36,691 bases of DNA from Clostridia bacterium (lineage in GTDB: Bacteria; Bacillota; Clostridia; Oscillospirales; RGIG8002), in NCBI GenBank assembly GCA_017616855.1, contig JAFZXI010000079.1:1-36691 (forward strand), given 5' to 3'. The notes below the pieces were generated by a model, which had not been told where the DNA came from, ran no database searches, and worked only from the letters and a program-made list of their open reading frames with translations. Shown in pieces: positions 7,587 through 16,409 of the stretch (the stretch's first letter is position 1; every line of letters starts with the position of its first letter). Position numbers and translations under genes: made by a program.

Positions 7587-10500
7587 TTGAAGAATTCGAA
7601 CACCAAAAAAGTATTGACTTCAATACTGTCTTCATGCTTAGTTGTTATGCTCCTGCTCAGCACCCTGGTGATTGCACCCGTTTCGCTTACCGCGAGCGCC
7701 GCTGGGCAGTACGGTATAACCATCAACCACATTTTCAATGACGGCCCCGAAGCTGCCAACTCCTATGATGAGCTTTACGGCTCTTTTGATGCCGGCGAGA
7801 CTCCGGTCGTCACGATCAACGCGCCAAACGGCTACGTGATAGACTCGGTCTATTTCACGACGGCTGCAGGCACGGATTTTGTCCAGTACGTTGAGAATCT
7901 GCAGTATGATAATCCCGTCAAGGGCGTGTATCATATCACGATGCCCGCGTACGATCTGACGATGAACGTAATCTATCGCTGCATTCTCAACAGCGCGATA
8001 GTTGAGCACGTTTACGACGGCGGACATTACGACGATCAGGACTACGACGTTGACCTCGGCGATAATCTGTGCGAAGGTGACACCGTTATTTTCAGCTCCG
8101 ACGTCAAGCAGGGTTATACTCTGAGTGAGATATACGTCATGGGCTACACCGGCAGTTCCTTCATCACTATACTTGACAACGTCGCGATTACCGATTACGG
8201 CACCGGCACCTACTCCATTGAGATGCCTGATTCTCCCGTAATCATCGTCTTCGTCTACACCAGCAACAGACACAGCATAACTCCTCTCGCGCTGCTTGAC
8301 GGACAGGATGGCGTCGGCGCCGACTACTATGACGGCCCCGCCACTGCCGATCCCGGCGAAACGGTCGTGTTCCACGTTGCCGACGTTGCCGATTACTCCG
8401 AGCCCGAAGTTTTCGTTACCGCTCAGGCCGGCGTCGACTTCGTTGAGGTCCTTCCGCTTGAAGGCGAAGAAGGCACTTACTACTTCGTGATGCCTAACGC
8501 GGAAGTCACCGTCCACATGCTTTACACCAACACGAGATTCAACATTACCGTTGAGAACGTTTTCGAGGACGGCACCGTTGACGATACGGTTTACTATGTC
8601 GGCGACGCCACCGCCTGCGAAGGCCAGCGCGTTTACTTCACGGTTGACGCTCCCGACGGCTACGCTGTTTCCGAAATCTACGGAACCTTCGCCGCGGGCG
8701 CCAGCTTCGTCGAGGTATTCCCGGTCGATTCTATCGCCGGCGCGTACTACTTCGATATGCCCGAAGGCCCGGTAACGCTGAGCATCGTCTATGCCGACAC
8801 TCTGTTTGACATCGTGGCCGAAAACGTTTTCGAGGACGGCACCGTTGACAATACCGCTTATTATTCCGGCGCGGCTGAAGCTTATGTCGGCGATCGCGTT
8901 TACTTCACCGTGAACGCTCCCGAGGGCTACGCCGTTAAGGAGGTCTTCGGAACCTTCACCGCGGGCACCAGCTTCGTGGAAGTGGTTCAGGTCGATTCTC
9001 TCGCCGGCGCGTATTACTTCGATATGCCCGAAGGCCCGGTAACGCTGAGCATCGTCTTCACCTCGACGCTGTTTGACGTCAACTTCGTTTCCTATATGGG
9101 CACTGCTGTCGATCAGGAGTGGAAAGAAGAGGACGTTGCCGCCGGTTCCGATTATATCTTCTCGGTTCAGGCGCCTGACGGTTGCGCGATTGACGAAGTA
9201 TTTGCGATGTCCAACCTCGGCGGCACTTTCGTGGAACTGATCCCCGTCCGTGATCTCGGCAACGGTGTGTTCTCCTTTGAAATGCCCGCTGCCGACGTCG
9301 ACGTCGTGATCATGTATAAGTCCACGCTGTTCGACGTCAACTACACTTCCTATGACGGCGACGCCGTCGTCAATGAGTGGACTGACACCGGTATCGAAGC
9401 CGGCGACAAGCACATCTTCACGGTTGCGGCTCCCGACGGATACGTTGTTGAAGACGTCATCGCCACCACCGCGGTGAACGGACTCTTCATCGAGATCCTG
9501 AACGTTGAGAACCTTGCCGGCGCTTACTACTTCGTGATGCCGGAAGCCGACGTTGACGTTACCGTCGTTCTCAAGAAGGTTATCTTCAATGTTACGGTTA
9601 ATGACGTTTTCGACGGTCAGATAGTCGAAATCGCTGACGGCGTTGCTTACGCCAACGAACTCAACCTCTTTGTTGTTGAGAATCCGACCGGATATGAGAC
9701 CGGCTACGATTATTACAGCATCACCGTTCAGAGTGCCAGCGATCCTTCCGTTATTTATGATTACACTCACGTAAGCGGCGACGTTTTCAGCATGATGATG
9801 CCTGAGGACGACGTGGTCATCACTGTCCAGTGGAAGAGCATTCTCCACTCTGTGACCGTTTCCAGCGTCGACCAGTACGGCAACCTTATTGAAGAGTTTT
9901 CTCTCGATGATGTGCCCGAAGGCGAAACCGTTATTACTCCTATCGCGCTTTCCGCTGTTAACGAAGAAGATTACGAATACGTCGAATACTTCGCGGTCGT
10001 GGAAGTTGCTCCTTTCCATGAAATGCTTACGGTTGATGACGTAGCCGGAAAGACCATTGTCTTCGATATGCCTGACGGAAACGTCAATATCACGCTCGTT
10101 TGGCAGAAGGTCGCCTTCACCGTTACCGAACAGTACATCGAGAACGAAACCGAAGTCATCGACTCCCTGACCTCCGTCTGGGACGTCAAGGGCGGCGACA
10201 ACTGGATTTCCATAGCCACGGTTCCCGAAGGATACGAGATTTCCGAAGTCTACGTTACCGCTATTGACGGCGTCTTCGCCGAGTTCGTCGATTACATCTA
10301 TCTGAACGATACCACGATTTACTTTGAGATTCCTTACGGCGACGTCTTCGTCGATTACTACCTCGAGAAGATTGTCAATACCGTAAACTACTACGCTTAC
10401 GTTGACGGCGAGCTCACCCTCGTGAAAGCCGAAGAAGTCGTCTATGGCGAAAAGGCTGCCTGGGGCGCTGATAATGCCGCCGACGACCTGCCCGACGGCC

Positions 10501-11594
10501 ACGCGTTCATCGCCTGGTACCTCGGCGGAGAAGCGTATGACTTCGATTCCGAAGTCAAGGGCGATCTCAACCTGATTGCGGTTTATGAATTCGTTAACTA
10601 CAACGTGACCTTCAACACCGACGGCGGCAGCGAAGTTCCCGCTCAGGTCGTCATCAAGAACGGCAAGGCAGTTAAGCCCGCCGCTCCCGAGAAGGAGGGC
10701 TACGACTTCGCGGGTTGGAAGCTGAACGACGCCGAATACGACTTTGACACCGCTGTCACCGCCGATATCGAGCTGACTGCTTCCTGGACCGAGAAGACTT
10801 ACACCGTCAACGTCCCCACGGGCGAGGGCTATGAAGTCAAGATCGCCGACGGCTCCGACACGACCGTCAAGTACGGCGACAGCTTCAGCTTCACCGTCGA
10901 GTATGACGAAAACGTCAATACAGATGACGCGGTCGTATCCGCCAACGGCGTCGCGCTCGTTGCCGACGATCAGGGCGTTTACACCGTCGAGGACATCAAG
11001 TCCGACGTTTACATCAGCATCAGCGGCGTGGGCATGACCAAGCTCTTCACCGTTAAGTTCAACTACTACGAAGGCGATGAAGCCATCAGCGCGACCTTCA
11101 CGGTCGAAGCCGGCAAAGCCGCTGTCGCTCCCGTCGACACTGCCCGCTACGGCTACAAGTTCCTCGGCTGGTTCGACAACGCCGAGGGCACCGGCGAAGC
11201 CGTTACCGACTTCACGAACGTTAACGCCGACGCCGAATACTTCGCCGTTTACGAGCAGAACCCGCTCGCCGATTACACCTTCGGCGACAAGACCGTGACC
11301 GATTCCGCTTACGGCATCGGCTTCAAGGAAGTCAAGATCGAAGTCGTGAAGAACGACGCCGAGTATCTGGATCGTGACGTTTACGTCATCGCCGCCGCTC
11401 AGCTCAAGGACGGCTCCACCGTTCTCTTCTACGTCCCCGTTTACGTTGAAAAGGGCGAAGCCAAGGCCGACGTTTCCCTGATCCTCAACTCCAACACCTT
11501 CGTTTACGTTGATATGTATCTCGTATACGATGAAGTGGATCTCTCCGGTTCGCTGAACTATATCGATATCGAAGCCGGCATTCAGATTGCCTAA
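7587..11594 (+). CDS. Giant secreted protein with ten ~89-aa repeats and InlB-type repeats (1335 aa)
   Basis: It starts with TTG, supported by GAAAGGAG 8 nt upstream and by the signal peptide (hydrophobic about residues 10-33, ending ASAAG). Residues about 41-930 are ten consecutive repeats of about 89 aa. Each has an (A/E)G..V.F.V.AP.GY.V..V core and closes with YYF.MPEGPVTLSIVY-like strands, which suggests divergent InlB B-repeats (Flg_new-type). Repeats 4 and 5 are nearly identical in DNA around 8738-8790 and 9008-9060. Residues about 931-1225 contain more canonical InlB/Listeria-Bacteroides repeats (FNTDGG...GYDFAGWKL). A unique C-terminal domain follows, ending IEAGIQIA. No anchor motif is visible. 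It is very acidic. Probably an extended adhesin or matrix fibre; the ligand is unknown. It is co-transcribed with the next gene, 15 nt downstream. Confidence 0.85.
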   Translation: MKNSNTKKVLTSILSSCLVVMLLLSTLVIAPVSLTASAAGQYGITINHIFNDGPEAANSYDELYGSFDAGETPVVTINAPNGYVIDSVYFTTAAGTDFVQYVENLQYDNPVKGVYHITMPAYDLTMNVIYRCILNSAIVEHVYDGGHYDDQDYDVDLGDNLCEGDTVIFSSDVKQGYTLSEIYVMGYTGSSFITILDNVAITDYGTGTYSIEMPDSPVIIVFVYTSNRHSITPLALLDGQDGVGADYYDGPATADPGETVVFHVADVADYSEPEVFVTAQAGVDFVEVLPLEGEEGTYYFVMPNAEVTVHMLYTNTRFNITVENVFEDGTVDDTVYYVGDATACEGQRVYFTVDAPDGYAVSEIYGTFAAGASFVEVFPVDSIAGAYYFDMPEGPVTLSIVYADTLFDIVAENVFEDGTVDNTAYYSGAAEAYVGDRVYFTVNAPEGYAVKEVFGTFTAGTSFVEVVQVDSLAGAYYFDMPEGPVTLSIVFTSTLFDVNFVSYMGTAVDQEWKEEDVAAGSDYIFSVQAPDGCAIDEVFAMSNLGGTFVELIPVRDLGNGVFSFEMPAADVDVVIMYKSTLFDVNYTSYDGDAVVNEWTDTGIEAGDKHIFTVAAPDGYVVEDVIATTAVNGLFIEILNVENLAGAYYFVMPEADVDVTVVLKKVIFNVTVNDVFDGQIVEIADGVAYANELNLFVVENPTGYETGYDYYSITVQSASDPSVIYDYTHVSGDVFSMMMPEDDVVITVQWKSILHSVTVSSVDQYGNLIEEFSLDDVPEGETVITPIALSAVNEEDYEYVEYFAVVEVAPFHEMLTVDDVAGKTIVFDMPDGNVNITLVWQKVAFTVTEQYIENETEVIDSLTSVWDVKGGDNWISIATVPEGYEISEVYVTAIDGVFAEFVDYIYLNDTTIYFEIPYGDVFVDYYLEKIVNTVNYYAYVDGELTLVKAEEVVYGEKAAWGADNAADDLPDGHAFIAWYLGGEAYDFDSEVKGDLNLIAVYEFVNYNVTFNTDGGSEVPAQVVIKNGKAVKPAAPEKEGYDFAGWKLNDAEYDFDTAVTADIELTASWTEKTYTVNVPTGEGYEVKIADGSDTTVKYGDSFSFTVEYDENVNTDDAVVSANGVALVADDQGVYTVEDIKSDVYISISGVGMTKLFTVKFNYYEGDEAISATFTVEAGKAAVAPVDTARYGYKFLGWFDNAEGTGEAVTDFTNVNADAEYFAVYEQNPLADYTFGDKTVTDSAYGIGFKEVKIEVVKNDAEYLDRDVYVIAAAQLKDGSTVLFYVPVYVEKGEAKADVSLILNSNTFVYVDMYLVYDEVDLSGSLNYIDIEAGIQIA
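7707..10377 (+). repeat. Ten tandem coding repeats of about 267 nt
   Basis: Each unit ends with a variant of F.MP...V.V..(V/M)Y and starts with F(N/D)(I/V)-type residues. Units 4 and 5 (about 8539-9072) are the youngest pair by similarity; units 1-3 and 8-10 are more diverged. Confidence 0.8.
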
Positions 11595-11609
11595 TTCGAG
11601 GAGGTAGCA

Positions 11610-13478
11610 ATGAAAATGAAAACAGGCAAAAGACTTGCCTCGTTCTTCCTCTCGGCGTGCATAGCGCTGTCGGTGCTTTTCGGCGCGGTGGTTTTCGCCT
11701 CTGCCGATACGATTCCGACCTCCGAATCCGTTTCGGAGCTCAATGCGATATACACCTACGTTGAGAACGAAGACGGGACCGGCACGATTGCCATTGACGC
11801 GAAGGCGCAGAACATCGAAGCCGAAGAGTACATTATGTTCAACGTCTATCAGAACGTCAATGACATTGCCGACCCCACGAACGAAAGGCAGAACGCCCCG
11901 GTCACTTCAAAGGGCTTCTACGCGGCTGACGTCCTGAACGGCGAAGCGCTCGCCAAAGAGCTGCCCCTTACTCCTCTCAAGCTCAACGGCAAATGCGTGC
12001 TCGGTGTTCAGGTCACCAACAGAGGCGAAAACAACGATTGGGTCTATACCTACATCACCACTGCGCTCAAGCTCAATCCCAACGGCGGCACGCTGAAGGG
12101 TGAGGGCGAGCTTCAGGTGAAACTCGGATTCAGCATCCTTGACGAGCTTGGAACCGAAGAGCGCGTTTCCAGAGATTACTACAAGTTTGTCGGCTGGTCC
12201 GAGACCGAAGACGGCGAAGTAATCGGCAACGATTTCCTGATGACTCAGTACGGCGACGAACTGTTCGCGATTTGGGAGCAGCTCACGACCACCGTCACCT
12301 TCGACCTTAACGGCGAAGAAGGCGAAGAAATCGGCCCGATGGAGATCACCGCCGGTGAACCCACCGACCTCCCCGTTCCCGAATCTTCCGATCCCGACAA
12401 GACGTTTGCCGGTTGGGGCACCAGCCCCGAAGGTCCCGTCGTTTATGACGGCACCGAGCCGGTAGTCCTCACGGGTGAGGACAGCGAGCTCCCGCTCTAC
12501 GCGATTTGGGAAACCGTTGAGAAGTACAATGTCACCTTCAACGCCAACGGCGGCAATGGCGAGATGGAACCTCAGCGAATTGAGGCGAACGTCGCTACGG
12601 CGCTTAACCACGTCGGTTTCACTCGTGAAAGATTCGAGTTCCAGGGTTGGGCGACCACCGCGGAAGGCGAAGTCGAGTACGGCGACCAGGCGGAGATCAC
12701 TCTGACTGATTCCGATATCGAACTCTTTGCGGTTTGGAAAGAGGTTTCCAATTACACCATCACCTTCATCGCTAACGGCGGCGAAGGCGAGATGGAGCCA
12801 CAGGTGGTTGAAGTCGGCGTCGCTACTGCGCTGAAGGCCAATGCCTTCACCCGCGACGGCTTTAAGTTCCAGGGTTGGGCGACCACCGTTAACGGCGAAG
12901 TCGAATACGCGAACAAGGCCGAAGTCACGCTGACCGATTCCAATCTTGATCTGTTTGCCGTTTGGAAGCAGAACACGATTGCCGTTATCTACAGCCCCAA
13001 CGGCGGCACCGGTCTTATGAATCCTCATAAGCTGACCGTCAACGAGACATTCAACCTCGATAAAGTCGCTTACACCTACACGGATAAGACCTTCATCGGC
13101 TGGTCCACCACCGCTGACGGCGAGGTCGAATACGAGGATGAAGCGGAGTTCACCATCGGCACGAAGAGCGTCGTTCTGTACGCCATCTGGAAAGACGGCG
13201 CGGAAGAGCCCGGCGAGCCCGAAGAACCTCCGGTCGATCCCGATCCGAATCCGAAAGCGATTCTGTTCAGCACCGGCGGCGGCAACGGGCTCATGACCCC
13301 CATCAAGGGTCTGAGCACCGGCCAGGTCGTTAAGCTTCCCGCTTGTGCCTATACCAAGGACGGCTATACCTTCGCGGGCTGGGCGACCACTTCCGGCGGA
13401 GCTGTCGTATATCAGGATTGCGCAGACTTCACCGTCGGCACCTCCAATGCAGTGCTTTACGCTGTTTGGGTTGCCTGA
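11610..13478 (+). CDS. Secreted InlB/Listeria-Bacteroides repeat protein (622 aa)
   Basis: ATG at 11610 follows GAGGAGG, and a signal peptide occupies about residues 1-32 (ends VVFASA). An N-terminal domain of about 120 aa has no recognised family. Six InlB B-type repeats of about 70-80 aa follow, each with the pattern F..NGG.GEM.P....F....F.GWATT..G.V.Y......L....LFAVW. A Pro/Glu-rich linker (EEPGEPEEPPVDPDPNPK) separates repeat 5 from the final repeat. The last residues (LYAVWVA) are the end of a repeat, so no sorting signal or membrane anchor follows. It lies 15 nt downstream of the 1335-aa gene in one operon and is closed by a strong terminator. The probable role is adhesion or binding at the cell surface. 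Confidence 0.85.
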   Translation: MKMKTGKRLASFFLSACIALSVLFGAVVFASADTIPTSESVSELNAIYTYVENEDGTGTIAIDAKAQNIEAEEYIMFNVYQNVNDIADPTNERQNAPVTSKGFYAADVLNGEALAKELPLTPLKLNGKCVLGVQVTNRGENNDWVYTYITTALKLNPNGGTLKGEGELQVKLGFSILDELGTEERVSRDYYKFVGWSETEDGEVIGNDFLMTQYGDELFAIWEQLTTTVTFDLNGEEGEEIGPMEITAGEPTDLPVPESSDPDKTFAGWGTSPEGPVVYDGTEPVVLTGEDSELPLYAIWETVEKYNVTFNANGGNGEMEPQRIEANVATALNHVGFTRERFEFQGWATTAEGEVEYGDQAEITLTDSDIELFAVWKEVSNYTITFIANGGEGEMEPQVVEVGVATALKANAFTRDGFKFQGWATTVNGEVEYANKAEVTLTDSNLDLFAVWKQNTIAVIYSPNGGTGLMNPHKLTVNETFNLDKVAYTYTDKTFIGWSTTADGEVEYEDEAEFTIGTKSVVLYAIWKDGAEEPGEPEEPPVDPDPNPKAILFSTGGGNGLMTPIKGLSTGQVVKLPACAYTKDGYTFAGWATTSGGAVVYQDCADFTVGTSNAVLYAVWVA

Positions 13479-13497
13479 GCAAAACATTACACATTCG

Positions 13498-13535
13498 CAA
13501 GGGCGGACGGTTTCGTCCGCCCTTGTGCAGTTTTT
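13498..13535 (+). terminator. Intrinsic terminator of the two-gene secreted repeat operon
   Basis: A 12-bp perfect stem CAAGGGCGGACG / CGTCCGCCCTTG with loop GTTT is followed by TGCAGTTTTT. Confidence 0.85.
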
Positions 13536-13569
13536 CGACCGCTTACGCAGCGGCGTGGGAGGAACACCT

Positions 13570-14655
13570 ATGAAGGTGCTTACCGCATTCGGCACGAGGC
13601 CGGAAGCAATTAAAATGTGCCCCGTTATAATAGAACTGCGCCGCAGGGGATGCGAGGTATGCGTCTGCCTTACGGGGCAGCACAGAGAAATGCTCGCAGA
13701 CGTAATGGGCGCATTCGGCATTGAGCCGGATATCAACCTTAACGTTATGCGTGAAGGGCAGACGCTTTTCGATATCAACCGCGAAGTGCTTTCCGGAATG
13801 GATCGCGTCCTCGACGCCGAAAAACCGGATATCGTGCTTGTCCACGGCGATACGACGACTACGTTTGCCTCGGCGCTCTCCTGCTACTATAAGCACATAA
13901 GAGTCGGCCACGTCGAAGCGGGGCTTCGCACCGGCGACGTTTTCTCGCCATACCCCGAGGAGTTCAACCGCCGCGCCGTTACGCTCGTCGCCGATTACAA
14001 CTTCGCGCCGACGGAAACGGCGAAGCGGAACCTGCTCCGCGAGGGAGTGCCGGAGGAACGGGTTTACGTAACCGGAAACACCGAGATAGACGCGCTGAAA
14101 ACTACCGTTCGCGCGGATTACGCAAACCCGCTGCTCGACTGGGCGTACGGCAGCCGCCTCGTGCTGATGACCGCCCACCGCCGCGAGAACTTCGGCAGAC
14201 CGTTTGAGGAGATATTCTCCGCCGTCCGCCGCGTCGTCGAGGAAACGCCGGACGTCAAGCTTATCTATCCCGTTCACCTCAATCCCAACGTCCGCGAAGC
14301 CGCGAAAGCGCTTGACGGCTGCGAGCGGATAAAGCTCACCGACCCGCTCGGCGTGCTGGATTTCCATAATATGCTCGCGCGCTGCTATCTCGCGCTGACC
14401 GACAGCGGCGGAATACAGGAGGACGCTCCGGCGCTTAACAAGCCCGTGCTCGTCCTGCGCAGCGTGACCGAGCGTCCGGAGGGCATAGCCACCGGCGCGC
14501 TGAAACTTGTCGGAACTCGCGAAGCGGACGTTTACGCCGCTTTCCGCGCCCTGCTTGACGACGAGGCGGAGTATGCACGCATGGCGTCCGCCGTGAACCC
14601 GTACGGCGACGGAAACGCCGCCGGACGTATAGCGGACGTCCTGCTGTCAAAATAG
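13570..14655 (+). CDS. wecB: UDP-N-acetylglucosamine 2-epimerase (non-hydrolysing)
   Basis: 361 aa. It interconverts UDP-GlcNAc and UDP-ManNAc in the cytoplasm, supplying ManNAc for wall teichoic acid linkage units or surface polysaccharide. Family signatures appear in order: GTRPEAIK at the N-terminus, HGDTTTT, HVEAGLRTGD followed by PEEFNRR, TAHRREN, and DSGGIQEDAP with RSVTERPEG near the C-terminus. Length is normal for WecB/MnaA. ATG 13570 is chosen because MKVLTAFGTRPEAIK is the family N-terminus and GGGAGGAA lies upstream; the longer open frame reaches back into the preceding gene and terminator. It stands alone between terminators. The symbol mnaA would serve equally well. Confidence 0.95.
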   Translation: MKVLTAFGTRPEAIKMCPVIIELRRRGCEVCVCLTGQHREMLADVMGAFGIEPDINLNVMREGQTLFDINREVLSGMDRVLDAEKPDIVLVHGDTTTTFASALSCYYKHIRVGHVEAGLRTGDVFSPYPEEFNRRAVTLVADYNFAPTETAKRNLLREGVPEERVYVTGNTEIDALKTTVRADYANPLLDWAYGSRLVLMTAHRRENFGRPFEEIFSAVRRVVEETPDVKLIYPVHLNPNVREAAKALDGCERIKLTDPLGVLDFHNMLARCYLALTDSGGIQEDAPALNKPVLVLRSVTERPEGIATGALKLVGTREADVYAAFRALLDDEAEYARMASAVNPYGDGNAAGRIADVLLSK

Positions 14656-14667
14656 GAAAAACACCGC

Positions 14668-14698
14668 AAAAACGGCGTCCTGACGGACGCCGTTTTTT
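14668..14698 (+). terminator. Intrinsic terminator after the epimerase gene
   Basis: AAAAACGGCGTCC / GGACGCCGTTTTTT with loop TGAC begins 13 nt after the stop codon. About 240 nt without a gene follow, up to 14940. Confidence 0.9.
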
Positions 14699-14883
14699 GA
14701 TAAAAAGAAACCGCCCGGAAAGGCGGTCGCCGCGAGCCGGCGGCAAGTCAAAGGGTATATGAAGGGAGTTGCGATGCCTGTATTATAACAGGGACGAGTC
14801 CGGAAAAATGTCGAATACCGTCGGCTCCGGAAAGTTTTTTTGAAATATCCGCTATTAATTTCCGAAATCGTGCAGCGAATATC

Positions 14884-14911
14884 AAAAGGCCGCTCATTCG
14901 AGCGGCCTTTT
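14884..14911 (-). terminator. Intrinsic terminator of the minus-strand HtrA gene
   Basis: The symmetric hairpin AAAAGGCCGCTC / GAGCGGCCTTTT lies 29 nt beyond the stop of the minus-strand protease gene. Its A/T tracts would allow termination from either direction. Confidence 0.8.
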
Positions 14912-14940
14912 GCGTTGTTATTAAATTAAGATATCGATTA

Positions 14941-16239
14941 TCAATCGAAGGTTTCCGTCGGTTTGTATTCGGAGAGGACGATGCTCACGGTGTAGTAGCG
15001 TCCTTCTGAATAGCGGTAGATGACGAGCTCGACGGTGTCACCGGCGGAATACTTCTCCTTTTCTGCGTTCAGTTCGTCCATGGACTTGATCGTTACGCCG
15101 CCTATCGAGGTTATGATGTCGTTCTTCTTCAGTCCCTTGGCGTAGGCGTCGGTCTTTTCGTCAACGGAGGAAACGAGCACGCCCTGCGGTACGTTATTGA
15201 AGTACGCGACGTATTCGTCAATCGTGCTGCCGGTGATGCCTATCATCGGTCTGCCGGGCACGTATCCGTAAGTGAGGATGCTGTCGACGATGGGTTTGAC
15301 GGTGTTCGTCGGGATAGCGAAGCCCATGCCCTCGTATTCCGTATCGACTATCTTCTGCGATGTGATGCCGATGACGTTGCCGTAGAGGTCGATCAGCGGA
15401 CCGCCGGAGTTACCGGGGTTGATCGCTGCGTCGGTCTGTATCAGCTTGACGTTGCCGGAAAGCGAGGTCTTGACGTTGATGCCGGAAACGATACCGCGCG
15501 TGACGGTGCCGGCGAATTCAAGCCCGCCGGGATTGCCTATCGCGATGACGGTTTCCGCGAGCTGTATGTCGTCGGAATTGCCGAAGGAAGCATAGGTCAG
15601 CTCGGAGATTTTCACATTCTCGTCCTCGATGACTTTGAGCACCGCGAGGTCGGTCTGCTCGTCGGAGCCGACTATCGTCGCGAGCACTTCGCGTTTGTCG
15701 TGGAGCACGAGCTTTACGCGGTCCGCGCCCTCGATTACGTGGTAGTTCGTAACGACGTAACCGTCGGCGTTGATGATGACGCCGGAGCCGTAGCCGGAGG
15801 CGGAGAGGGAGTTCATCTTATATTTGACGACGCCGACGACGGCGGGACGTATCTTTGCTGCGACGTCCTTGACCGCGAGCTCCTCCGCTTCAGTGCGTCC
15901 GGAAAGCTCGAAGCCCTCCTTCGGGTCGACGGGCTCCTCGGAGGAAGTCGGCGTACCGCCTTCGTTTTTGACGTTCTGCACGATGTGCACGACGCCGAAG
16001 GAGGCGAGCACGAGCACTGCGCAGATAAAGATCGCAAGCATCGCGTAACCGAAGGAACGCGCGCGGCTGGGCGCCTTTTCCTTCTTCTTTTTCTTGCCTT
16101 CGGGCTGCGCCGCGTCGGTCCAGACGTAGCTGTTGTGTTCGGCGGGCGCGGGAGCGGGCTCGGGCTGCGGAGCCGGCTGCTCGCTCGCGGTATTTTCGGG
16201 ATCATAGGACGCGTATTCTTTTTCGAATTCGTCGCTCAT
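14941..16239 (-). CDS. Membrane-anchored HtrA/DegP-family serine protease (S1C), PDZ
   Basis: 432 aa. It is an ATP-independent envelope protease or chaperone for misfolded exported proteins. The N-terminus is cytoplasmic and Pro/Glu-rich, then Lys-rich. One membrane segment (about residues 64-88, GYAMLAIFICAVLVLASFGV) places the trypsin-like domain outside. The catalytic triad is visible: His167 in NYHVIEG, Asp197 in TDLAVLK and Ser278 in NPGNSGGPL. A single PDZ domain (about residues 330-420, GLKKNDIITSIGG) ends the protein. The start is supported by AGAGGAGA upstream on the minus strand. Divergent from ychF. A second, distinct HtrA gene lies at 26202-27509. Confidence 0.93.
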   Translation of the reverse strand: MSDEFEKEYASYDPENTASEQPAPQPEPAPAPAEHNSYVWTDAAQPEGKKKKKEKAPSRARSFGYAMLAIFICAVLVLASFGVVHIVQNVKNEGGTPTSSEEPVDPKEGFELSGRTEAEELAVKDVAAKIRPAVVGVVKYKMNSLSASGYGSGVIINADGYVVTNYHVIEGADRVKLVLHDKREVLATIVGSDEQTDLAVLKVIEDENVKISELTYASFGNSDDIQLAETVIAIGNPGGLEFAGTVTRGIVSGINVKTSLSGNVKLIQTDAAINPGNSGGPLIDLYGNVIGITSQKIVDTEYEGMGFAIPTNTVKPIVDSILTYGYVPGRPMIGITGSTIDEYVAYFNNVPQGVLVSSVDEKTDAYAKGLKKNDIITSIGGVTIKSMDELNAEKEKYSAGDTVELVIYRYSEGRYYTVSIVLSEYKPTETFD

Positions 16240-16261
16240 ATATATCTCCTCTTTTCACATG

Positions 16262-16297
16262 ATACCTATATTATAAACCTTTTTTTCAAATAGGTAT
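16262..16297 (-). promoter_or_regulatory. Candidate HtrA promoter region flanked by an 8-bp inverted repeat
   Basis: On the minus strand a TATAAT -10 (plus positions 16270-16275) lies about 31 nt before the protease start codon. No good -35 is visible. Perfect inverted repeats ATACCTAT (16262-16269) and ATAGGTAT (16290-16297) bracket it with 20 nt between them, suggesting an operator or a 5' hairpin. Confidence 0.4.
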
Positions 16298-16357
16298 AGC
16301 GATTTAGTTAAAAAAATAGGAAAAAATGTTAAAGATATTTCAAAACAAAACCGCGTC

Positions 16358-16386
16358 TTTACTTTTTGCGCGAAAGCGTGTATAAT
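16358..16386 (+). promoter_or_regulatory. Promoter of ychF
   Basis: TTTACT (16358-16363), a 17-nt spacer and TATAAT (16381-16386). The start codon lies 23 nt beyond, after AAGGAAG. Confidence 0.6.
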
Positions 16387-16409
16387 AAGCAATAAGGAAG
16401 TGAAACGAT

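Noticed and set aside
7638-10502. Minus-strand open frame of 954 codons opposite the 1335-aa gene
   Set aside because: Same cause; it mirrors the repeats of the plus-strand gene and has no recognisable start signals.
11610-13478. LPXTG or other sortase signal in the InlB-repeat protein
   Set aside because: The protein ends directly in a repeat (LYAVWVA) with no motif, hydrophobic stretch or basic tail.
13345-13569. N-terminal extension of the epimerase
   Set aside because: It crosses the upstream gene end and its terminator; GTRPEAIK is at the normal distance from ATG 13570.
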